DNA of 64,000 nt, taken from NCBI GenBank assembly GCA_018435605.1, contig JAHDNF010000011.1, forward strand, positions 124,001 to 188,000, written 5' to 3'. Origin of the DNA: a bacterium. Its GTDB lineage: Bacteria > Auribacterota > Auribacteria > Auribacterales > Auribacteraceae. How positions within the stretch are numbered: the first letter of the stretch is position 1; every line of letters begins with the position of its first letter. Below, one piece after another: positions 18,127 through 25,134 of the stretch. A program made the translations under genes and the position numbers. A model generated the notes under the pieces. It had not been told where the DNA came from, did no database searches, and was given only the letters and a program-made list of their open reading frames with translations.

Positions 18127-19002
18127 CTATTTTTGTACGATTTCAGTTCCAATACCTTTATCAGTGAATATTTCAAGCAATAGAGAATGGGGCAATCGTC
18201 CGTCGATTATATGGGTTTTATGCACGCCGCTTTGTACGGCTCGAAGCCCCGCGGTAACTTTAGGTATCATGCCTCCGCTTATAACCCCTTTGTCTATGAG
18301 TTCCTGAACGCTGTTGGTGTTCAGATGGGACATCAGGGACGATTCGTCCGACGGGTCGGTCAAAATGCCTGCTACATCGGTGATGAACACCAGTTTTTCA
18401 GTTCCGATAGAGCGGGCAATCTCGCCTGCGGCAATATCGGCGTTGATGTTGTATGTGTGGCCGTCCTCGCCGAAGGCAACCGGAGCTATGACCGGAATAA
18501 TATTCTGGTTGAGCACCGAGGTTATGGCCTGCGGGTATACTGCCTGCACGTCGCCCACGAACCCCAAATCTTCATTATCGAACGGCGGATTGAGCCGGTG
18601 TTTTTTGGCCATGATGATGTTGTGGCGTTTGCCGGACAATCCCATAGCCTTACCGCCAATCTGTTCTATCATTTCGACCAGACTTGCGTTTATATCCTCG
18701 AATAAAACTTTTTCCACTGTTTCTATAGTTTCCCCGTCGGTTACCCGAAACCCCTGAACGAAACGTGGTTTTTTGCCCATTTTCTTCATCGCGTCGCTGA
18801 TTTTGTCGCCGCCTCCATGTACAATCAACGGCCGGATGCCTACCGTATAGAGAAACACGATGTCGGTCAATATTTTTTCGACCCAAGAATGATCGTCCAT
18901 CATACTGCCGCCGAATTTAACGACGGTTATTTTCCCTTTGAACATCTGTATATAAGGCAATGCCTCAATGAGAATGCCGGCTTTTTCGATAATTTTTTTC
19001 AC
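18127..19002 (-). CDS. argB: Acetylglutamate kinase
   Basis: ArgB phosphorylates N-acetylglutamate, usually the feedback-controlled step. The 291-aa protein has VVKFGGSMMDD and VHGGGDKIS nucleotide loops and the C-terminal GGMIPKV segment. The N-terminal helix (residues 1-22, with IEALPYIQMF) is the type found in arginine-inhibited hexameric forms, so feedback inhibition is likely but not proven. Confidence 0.95.
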   Translation of the reverse strand: MKKIIEKAGILIEALPYIQMFKGKITVVKFGGSMMDDHSWVEKILTDIVFLYTVGIRPLIVHGGGDKISDAMKKMGKKPRFVQGFRVTDGETIETVEKVLFEDINASLVEMIEQIGGKAMGLSGKRHNIIMAKKHRLNPPFDNEDLGFVGDVQAVYPQAITSVLNQNIIPVIAPVAFGEDGHTYNINADIAAGEIARSIGTEKLVFITDVAGILTDPSDESSLMSHLNTNSVQELIDKGVISGGMIPKVTAGLRAVQSGVHKTHIIDGRLPHSLLLEIFTDKGIGTEIVQK

Positions 19003-19026
19003 AGGTTTAGCACCTCGAATTAACGA

Positions 19027-20217
19027 TTACAGGTTTATATCAATATATCCATGGGTGATATCGCATGTCATGATCGAGCCGTCCGCGTCGCCTGAATGGA
19101 TATCAACGTACAGGGTAAACGAATCCCGTGTCCAGTGGTTTTTTACAGTATCCTGATCTACATCTGTCCGCATACCGTTTTGTATCCAAAGAATATTGTC
19201 GATGTATATGTCAACCTTATCCGGATCGACATCGACGCCCGATCTTCCCAGAGCCGCCATTATTCGCCCCCAGTTGGGATCGTTTCCGCCGAAAGCTACT
19301 TTCAAAAGAAGCGAATCCGCAATTGTGCGAGCCGCGCGTAGCGCATCGTCCTTTGTCTGCGCGCTACCTACATGAACGGTTATTAACCGCGACGCTCCTT
19401 CGCCGTCGAGAACTATTTTTCTGGCCAGCTGGTCGCAGACAACCAACACCGTTTGCGCAAACAGATGCGCTTCCGGCGAATCCGCGCAGATCGGCGGGGT
19501 ACCGTTAGCGCCGTTTGCCAGCATTATAACGGTATCGTTGGTGCTGGTGTCGGCGTCGACCGTGATACGGTTGAAAGTATTTTCTACCGCTTCGCGCAGT
19601 ACGTTTTGCAGAAACTGCGGTTCTACAGCCGCGTCGGTAGTCAAAAACGCAAGCATGGTAGCCATGTTCGGCGCAATCATGCCTGACCCTTTCGCCATAG
19701 CGCCCACAGTAAACGCTGTGCCGTTAAACATAATTTCGCAAGCCGCTTCCTTGGGCACGAGATCGGTTGTCAAAATCGCCCGCGAGGCTTCTATATGCGT
19801 TCTTTCATGTATTGACGAACTCAGATGTTTTATTCCGTCTTCTATTTTGTCCATAGGCAGTTGCACCCCGATACGGCCGGTGGAGCATACCAGCATCTGG
19901 CACGGTTCGACCGCAAGAAGTTCCGCGGCAACAACCGACATGCGCCGCGCGTTATCCATTCCCTGCGTTCCGGTGCAGGCATTGGCGCACCCGCTGTTTA
20001 TTACAATTCCCTTAAAGAGTTTGGTTTTCGAAATATATTCCCTGCACAAACGCACAGGCGCGGCCTGCATATTGCTTTTGGTAAAACAGGCGGCTCCTGT
20101 AGCCAGACTGCTTGACACAACCATTGCCAGATCAGGATTTTTTTGTTTTATCCCGCAATGAATGCCACCGCTAAAAAAGCCTTTAGGCGCTGTGACTCCT
20201 CCGTCTATCCATTTCAT
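19027..20217 (-). CDS. argJ: Bifunctional ornithine acetyltransferase / N-acetylglutamate synthase
   Basis: ArgJ recycles the acetyl group from acetylornithine to glutamate. The 396-aa proenzyme carries the self-cleavage site in KGSGMIAPNMATML, where Thr187 becomes the catalytic N-terminus of the beta chain. ATG at 20217 was chosen (GGGAG nine bases upstream, MKWIDGGVTAPKGF as in homologues); the frame is open for 71 more codons through the promoter region. It is the first gene of the 14-gene run. argC is missing from the cluster. Confidence 0.95.
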   Translation of the reverse strand: MKWIDGGVTAPKGFFSGGIHCGIKQKNPDLAMVVSSSLATGAACFTKSNMQAAPVRLCREYISKTKLFKGIVINSGCANACTGTQGMDNARRMSVVAAELLAVEPCQMLVCSTGRIGVQLPMDKIEDGIKHLSSSIHERTHIEASRAILTTDLVPKEAACEIMFNGTAFTVGAMAKGSGMIAPNMATMLAFLTTDAAVEPQFLQNVLREAVENTFNRITVDADTSTNDTVIMLANGANGTPPICADSPEAHLFAQTVLVVCDQLARKIVLDGEGASRLITVHVGSAQTKDDALRAARTIADSLLLKVAFGGNDPNWGRIMAALGRSGVDVDPDKVDIYIDNILWIQNGMRTDVDQDTVKNHWTRDSFTLYVDIHSGDADGSIMTCDITHGYIDINL

Positions 20218-20303
20218 CGGTGCGTACTCCCTGTAGTTCGGATGCGAATCCGTGTTCTTCGTGGGTTTGCCAATACATTTATTATTTATAAAAAAGAATA
20301 TAT

Positions 20304-20333
20304 AGTATACGGTAGCGTCCGCACAAAAGTCAA
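20304..20333 (-). promoter_or_regulatory. Sigma-70 promoter of the arg-lys-pan run (proximal)
   Basis: On the minus strand TTGACT is followed after 18 bases by TATACT. Transcription would start near 20297, about 80 bases before argJ. No ARG-box-like palindrome was recognised. Confidence 0.65.
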
Positions 20334-20420
20334 CTCGATTTATCGAAAGCCGGTTATTTAGCGCTACGAGATAAATTACATGCAGGGATATAGATGTTTT
20401 TGGCGGATAATCTGAACTAA

Positions 20421-20449
20421 ACAATATCATATATCGCCTAAAAAGTCAA
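20421..20449 (-). promoter_or_regulatory. Sigma-70 promoter of the arg-lys-pan run (distal)
   Basis: TTGACT, 17 bases, TATTGT on the minus strand. Both this and the proximal promoter have the same TTGACTTTT stretch, which suggests a duplicated control site. Confidence 0.5.
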
Positions 20450-20508
20450 CTGAATTCCGTAAATCGCAAATCGGTATGTCTCGCTAGACAAAGACCGGTA
20501 TTATTCCC

Positions 20509-20541
20509 TGTAGCCAACAGGCACGACTGTCGACCGCTATG
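20509..20541. repeat. REP-like palindrome, copy 2 (degenerate)
   Basis: TAGC..CAGGC....CTG....GCTA forms an imperfect inverted repeat. The segment CAGGC-x-CG-x-CTGT-x-GACCGC matches copy 1 (2422-2441) at 17 of 20 positions. It lies in the 470-bp gap between the argJ start and the divergent surface gene. Confidence 0.4.
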
Positions 20542-20613
20542 TCTGCCGTATGCAGATAGAATCCGGATTGTTAAATTCTAATTCAGAAATATTTACAAAA
20601 AAATACCAACCAC

Positions 20614-20643
20614 TTGCAAAATGCCAAGTTATATGATATATTA
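20614..20643 (+). promoter_or_regulatory. Promoter repeat, copy 1
   Basis: A 30-bp sequence found again at 21898-21927 with one mismatch. It contains TTGCAA (20614), 17 bases, TATATT (20637), a good sigma-70 promoter. Similarity resumes in the leader, with GGAACC just before the start codon of each downstream gene. Confidence 0.65.
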
Positions 20644-20686
20644 AAATATGACTTAATTATAATCCCTTTTTTAAGGAACCGAATAT

Positions 20687-21622
20687 ATGAAAAAAATGAC
20701 ACTGCTCCTGCTATGCCTGATATTATGCGCCAATGTTTATGCCGCGCCGTATCTATATGTTACGAGTATGGGATCCGATCAGGTGCTTAGATATGACGGC
20801 TCAACCGGCGATTTTGTCAATGTTGTAGCTGACGGCAACGGGCTTGACGAACCGGCATTCTTGATACTTAAAGATAATATGCTGTATGTCAGTAGCCGGA
20901 CAACAAGCGAAGTCAAACTTTATGACGGAGTAACAGGAGAGTTTGTTTCCAATTTTATACCGGCTGGAAGCGGCGGTCTTGATTATGTGCACGGCATTAC
21001 CTTTGGTCCGGACGGCAACTTATACGTTGTAAGCAGGAACACAAACAGTGTATTGAAATATGACGGGACAACCGGCGCGTTTTTAGGCACATTTACTTCA
21101 GGCGGAACCCTGAATGTCCCGACACAGCTTTTCTTCGCCCCGGACGGCAACCTGTATGTATCCAGCAACCAGTCGGATTCTATTCTTAAATATAACGGAA
21201 CCACAGGGGTGTTCATTTCTTCTATTATCAGTACGACTCGTCCTATGGATATGATGCTAGGATCTGACGGGATTATATATGTCACCAGCTGGAGCACAGA
21301 TGATATCCGTAAATTTGACGCATCAACCGGAGCGTATCTTGGCGTTTTTGCTTCCGGCCCGGAAATTATTGATCCGTTTGGTATGGCTTTCGGACCGGAC
21401 GGCAATCTTTATCTGGCTAACTCTGCGCTCAACAATATTTTACGGTTTGATGCCGTTACCGGAAATTTAATTGACGTTTTCGCGTCAGGCGGCGCTCTTG
21501 TTACTCCCAGAAGCCTTGTTTTTTACGAACCGCTCGATCTGTCAATGATTCCCGAACCTTTTACAATATTACTACTGGTTCAATCAATTTTCGGTTTGGG
21601 TATTTATTTCAGGAAAAAGTGA
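20687..21622 (+). CDS. Secreted beta-propeller protein with PEP-CTERM sorting tail
   Basis: The 311-aa protein has a signal peptide (about 1-19), then about six repeats of an NHL/streptogramin-lyase-like blade with the pattern FGPDGNLYV..S..N.ILKYDG.TG.F, which would close into a propeller. The C-terminus is a PEP-CTERM signal: IPEP, a hydrophobic stretch and a basic end FRKK, so the protein is expected to be processed by an exosortase and linked to surface polysaccharide. A sigma-70 promoter precedes it. No exosortase is in the window. The propeller may bind sugar or protein; no catalytic role is visible. Confidence 0.85.
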   Translation: MKKMTLLLLCLILCANVYAAPYLYVTSMGSDQVLRYDGSTGDFVNVVADGNGLDEPAFLILKDNMLYVSSRTTSEVKLYDGVTGEFVSNFIPAGSGGLDYVHGITFGPDGNLYVVSRNTNSVLKYDGTTGAFLGTFTSGGTLNVPTQLFFAPDGNLYVSSNQSDSILKYNGTTGVFISSIISTTRPMDMMLGSDGIIYVTSWSTDDIRKFDASTGAYLGVFASGPEIIDPFGMAFGPDGNLYLANSALNNILRFDAVTGNLIDVFASGGALVTPRSLVFYEPLDLSMIPEPFTILLLVQSIFGLGIYFRKK

Positions 21623-21692
21623 TTCTCCACGCTTTTCTCGATCTGAGCAGTATATGGCGAAAGAAAAAAGTGTAAGTCATGGAGTTAGCTAG

Positions 21693-21908
21693 ATGAAAGC
21701 ATATATATCCCTTCGGTTGTTTTTTACGGCATTAGTGTTTTTTATCGGTATACAACCAGCATTCTCAGCAATTCTTTATGTGAATTATACATTGAATATC
21801 ACATCGAATACATCTGCCGATAACATTTATCTGGGTCATTACGGTACAGGAACAATAAATCAATCCAATTATATAGTTTCTTCTGAAATATCACCTATTG
21901 CAAAATGA
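21693..21908 (+). pseudogene. Truncated surface-protein gene
   Basis: A signal peptide (about residues 1-25) is followed by ILYVNYTLNITSNTSADNIYLGHYGTGTINQSN, which resembles the first repeat of large beta-solenoid surface proteins with LYLG..GTGT..QS patterns. It stops after 71 codons, and its last codons run into the promoter repeat at 21898. The rest of the gene is missing, so this looks like a 5' fragment left when the repeat and the next genes arrived or when a deletion joined the two repeats. A start with a weak ribosome site (GGAGTTAG) is present. It could instead be a short expressed peptide, which seems less likely. Confidence 0.5.
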
Positions 21909-21927
21909 CAAGTTATATGATATATTA
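21898..21927 (+). promoter_or_regulatory. Promoter repeat, copy 2
   Basis: The second copy of the 30-bp repeat with TTGCAA (21898), 17 bases, TATATT (21921). It would drive the gene starting at 21986 with a leader of about 50 bases. It overlaps the end of the truncated gene. Confidence 0.65.
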
Positions 21928-21985
21928 CTTTTACGACTTAACTTTATATTAATAATTTTAAGTATTCAGAAGGAACCAAAAAAAT

Positions 21986-22765
21986 ATGCTTATGATGACA
22001 CTGTCTCAACAAACTATACTTATTATTGTTATTGCGATTGCGCAATATGCAGGGATTTGTAATGTATCCGCCCAAAATAATGCGTCTTACGGCAACAGCC
22101 AAAGCGATCATTATTCTATGTTTTCTTACTCAAATGCCGGATGTTTGTTCAGTATTTCCGTCAGTTATGACATGTATATTTCCTCGTCAGCCCTTAAAAA
22201 ACTTGTGCCGTTGCAGGCAGAACCGTACGAAATATCGGCGTGGTTTGACGGGGTGTCAAATGTAAACTCCGATACCGACCGTATGCTTGACTGGTGGGAA
22301 TTATTTTACGGTACAAATTTGTTTGAATTCGACGAAAATGATGATCCTGACAACGATGGACTTTTGAATATTACAGAGTACATAATGGGCACACATCCAA
22401 ATAATCCAGATACGGACGATGACGGGCAAAACGATCTGTTTGAGTTTATCGCGGGTACCGACCCTTTAAACCCCCTTTCAAAATTTCACCATGACATTAT
22501 AATAAACAACAGTGTAATCCAGATTATATGGACATGCCATCCCTGTAGATCGTATAAGATTCTGATAAAAAATACTTTAGACGAAGAATTTATAGTTTAT
22601 AAAGACAACATACGGGTTGATGAACCCATGGATTATGTATTTACCGATATCGGTTATGATTCAAATAAAAACGGATTTTTATCCGATTCCGATGACATAT
22701 TGCCGCCGGAGTCAAACACTGTTCATCAACGTATGTACAAAATTATCATCGAGTGGGGTGACTGA
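21986..22765 (+). CDS. Secreted protein with calcium-binding (thrombospondin type 3-like) repeats
   Basis: The 259-aa protein starts with a signal peptide (about 1-29). Residues 90-165 hold acidic repeats DTD..LDWWE, DNDGLLNITEY, DTDDDGQNDLFEF, each followed by GT-P; these are type 3 calcium-binding repeats common in surface proteins of planctomycete/verrucomicrobial relatives. The C-terminal part has PCRSYKI and further D-rich turns. No PEP-CTERM tail is present. The stop overlaps the start of the next gene (TGATG), so the two are co-translated and probably act together at the surface. Confidence 0.75.
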   Translation: MLMMTLSQQTILIIVIAIAQYAGICNVSAQNNASYGNSQSDHYSMFSYSNAGCLFSISVSYDMYISSSALKKLVPLQAEPYEISAWFDGVSNVNSDTDRMLDWWELFYGTNLFEFDENDDPDNDGLLNITEYIMGTHPNNPDTDDDGQNDLFEFIAGTDPLNPLSKFHHDIIINNSVIQIIWTCHPCRSYKILIKNTLDEEFIVYKDNIRVDEPMDYVFTDIGYDSNKNGFLSDSDDILPPESNTVHQRMYKIIIEWGD

Positions 22766-24345
22766 TGAAAAGGCTAATGCTAATTATTTTTGCATCATTT
22801 GTCGGATTATTTTGTTTTTCTCTGCAAGAAGCGGTCTGTGAGAGTATCCCTAACATGCTTAATTTTCAAGGCATGGTATCGGTTGACGGCCAGCCTTTTA
22901 CAGGCAACGGTCAATTTAAGTTCGCTTTGCTAAATTCCGACGGTACAGAAACATACTGGTCAAATGACGCCTCTAGCATAAACGGTTCGGAACCTGTATC
23001 CAGCGTATCAGTTTTTGTGCGTGACGGAATATACGGCGTTTTACTGGGTAGCGATGCCACGCATAGTATACCAAACTCATTATTTTCCGAGCGAAGCGAA
23101 GTTTTCCTGCGGGTATGGTTCAACGACAATTTTCACGGTTTCGAGCAGCTTAAACCCGATCAGCGAATCGTATCGGTAGCATATTCTTACAGAGCCGCCG
23201 TTGCCGATACGGTAAAAGGTGGCGGCGCTACGCTTACTGTTGCTTCAACCACTTCAAGGAATAAACAGATTGCTGACTATGTCTGTGACGGCATTGACGA
23301 CCATATCGAAATCAACGCCGCAATTCGGGCTGTCGCGGATTCGGAAGCCAAGCGTGGAACGGTAAAATTGCTGGACGGTCAATTCAATATCGGCGCACCG
23401 ATCGTAATGTATGCACAAAAAATTCGATTGGAGGGTTCGGGGTGTAAAGGAACATTGCTTTTTTTACAGTCCAACCGCAACTGCAATGTAATTGAAGTAT
23501 CCATTAACTCAAGCATCGCACAGGTGTTTTTCGATATAGTTAATATCAACATAAACGGAAACGCTTCGCAAAACGCATCCGGCTGGGGAATATATGTGGA
23601 TAAAAACCCTCTTATAAAAGACGTTCATATAGCCGACGTGAGCGTTACCAATACGAAAACAGGCGGAATTTTTATAGGTTCGCCGTGGGGTCATGTTGCG
23701 GAAAACGTGGTTTCTGAATTTAGTTTGGGTATTGGGTATGAGATAGATAATGCTCAAGGCATTGAAGCAAAACTATCCAATGTAAAAATTATGGCTAACG
23801 CTGGGACTCAGTTGAAAATTACGAGTACGGCACAAACTACATTTTCAGCGGTTAAGGTTGTCAACGGGCGGTTTATGGCGGCTAACAATAACACAAGAGT
23901 TTTAGATATTGGCGCGACCGGCAACGTGTTTGTCAATTGCGACGTCGGCGCGGCCAATAAATCCGGCGTTACTTTATTATACTGCTCTGGAACAAGAAAC
24001 TCATTTACGAATATGGTCTTATCCGGACCAGCTGATACGGTAACGGTACATTTTCCTGCGAGTGCAAACGGCAATTATTTTCAGGGTATAACGTCAATCG
24101 CCGTTTCCGGTTCCGATCGTATCACTGTTATAAATGAAGGTATGCATAATCGCATTATACTGCCAGTCCGTGGAAGCGGTTTTACGTGGGTCGACAGCGG
24201 AGCGCGACTTGACAATCCTCTCATCGGCGATGGAACGGACAAAACAATTTATATACTGTTCGACAATAATTATGCTCTTACAGCCAAACCCGGAATAAGA
24301 TATAATCATATAACCGGCAAAATTCAGGTGTCACATAACGGCTGA
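22765..24345 (+). CDS. Secreted pectate-lyase-like beta-helix protein
   Basis: The 526-aa protein has a signal peptide (about 1-27), an N-terminal beta-sandwich segment (about 30-145, NFQGMVSVDGQPFTGNGQFKF to the YRAAVADTV junction) of a kind found at the front of tail-fibre-like and large secreted proteins, and a right-handed beta-helix from about 170. The latter opens with YVCDGIDDHIEINAAI, the pectate_lyase_3-type entry, and shows parallel-strand repeats rich in N, G and V. No lyase residues were identified, so it may be an adhesive or carbohydrate-binding protein. It is coupled to the preceding calcium-repeat gene. Confidence 0.7.
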   Translation: MKRLMLIIFASFVGLFCFSLQEAVCESIPNMLNFQGMVSVDGQPFTGNGQFKFALLNSDGTETYWSNDASSINGSEPVSSVSVFVRDGIYGVLLGSDATHSIPNSLFSERSEVFLRVWFNDNFHGFEQLKPDQRIVSVAYSYRAAVADTVKGGGATLTVASTTSRNKQIADYVCDGIDDHIEINAAIRAVADSEAKRGTVKLLDGQFNIGAPIVMYAQKIRLEGSGCKGTLLFLQSNRNCNVIEVSINSSIAQVFFDIVNININGNASQNASGWGIYVDKNPLIKDVHIADVSVTNTKTGGIFIGSPWGHVAENVVSEFSLGIGYEIDNAQGIEAKLSNVKIMANAGTQLKITSTAQTTFSAVKVVNGRFMAANNNTRVLDIGATGNVFVNCDVGAANKSGVTLLYCSGTRNSFTNMVLSGPADTVTVHFPASANGNYFQGITSIAVSGSDRITVINEGMHNRIILPVRGSGFTWVDSGARLDNPLIGDGTDKTIYILFDNNYALTAKPGIRYNHITGKIQVSHNG

Positions 24346-24366
24346 CTTACCTTCAGAATAAACCTA

Positions 24367-24400
24367 GTTGTAGTGAACAGGCTTGCCTGTTCACTACAAC
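24367..24400. repeat. REP-like palindrome, copy 3 (perfect)
   Basis: A 15-bp perfect stem GTTGTAGTGAACAGG/CCTGTTCACTACAAC with a 4-base loop. It has the same CAGGC..GCCTG core as copies 1 and 2. It follows the beta-helix gene by 21 bases but has no T-run, so it is not a typical terminator. The rest of the 317-bp gap up to 24662 shows nothing else. Confidence 0.6.
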
Positions 24401-24662
24401 GACAGATTGCCCAAAAAAACTGTTTCCTGCGAGGTTATTCTTGGATGCTTTCAATCTTTTGGGAATAACAATTCGTTACCTTTCAATACTTAATATCAGA
24501 TCGTACCGCGTGTTTTTTTCAATTTATCATTCCAATTTTACCGCAGGCTAGTTTATCGTGGATATTTTCGATAAAAATAAACTGTTTTTTTGACGATGTA
24601 TCTATAATATTATATGTTTTCAAACCGAAAATAAAACCCCTCAACAATGTGGAGTACTCTAA

Positions 24663-25106
24663 ATGACTCTAATGGAACGATTCAAAATGTACGCGCAACG
24701 AAAACCGGAAATGGTATTCGGAATTGTTTTTGTCATGCTTTTTACAGTAACATCTCTTTTGATAACCAAGCCTTTTTACGGCAAGCAGGATATATTGCCG
24801 GAACTGACCGAAGAAACCTTTGCGCAGATGATTGGGGAATCCGATAAACCGGTAATCATCGAGTTTTTCGCTCCATGGTGCGGCCCGTGCAAAGTTCAAG
24901 GAGCAATTCTAAGCGAATATCAAATGCAAAATCCCGATACCGTAACTATCGCTAAAGTCAACATAGATAAAAATCAGGATCTGGCGGCAAAATACCACAT
25001 AAAAGCAATACCCACTATAATACTTTTCAAAAACGGTTCAGCCGCAAACCGCGCTACCGGAATCAACGAGACAAAAAAGATCGAGGAGATGCTGGCGCAG
25101 AACTAA
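24663..25106 (+). CDS. Membrane-anchored thioredoxin-like protein
   Basis: The 147-aa protein has one N-terminal transmembrane segment (about residues 18-36) and a thioredoxin domain with the active site FFAPWCGPC near residue 75 and the cis-proline loop AIPT. The redox domain most likely faces the periplasm, where it could reduce or rearrange disulfides in exported proteins. The start is supported by GGAG eight bases upstream. No cytochrome-maturation gene is near, so the partner is unknown. Confidence 0.88.
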   Translation: MTLMERFKMYAQRKPEMVFGIVFVMLFTVTSLLITKPFYGKQDILPELTEETFAQMIGESDKPVIIEFFAPWCGPCKVQGAILSEYQMQNPDTVTIAKVNIDKNQDLAAKYHIKAIPTIILFKNGSAANRATGINETKKIEEMLAQN

Positions 25107-25134
25107 TGTTAATTTTGCGGATCTGCGCAAATTA

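Noticed and set aside
20218-20430. Upstream extension of argJ
   Set aside because: Homologues start at 20217 and the extension covers the promoter.
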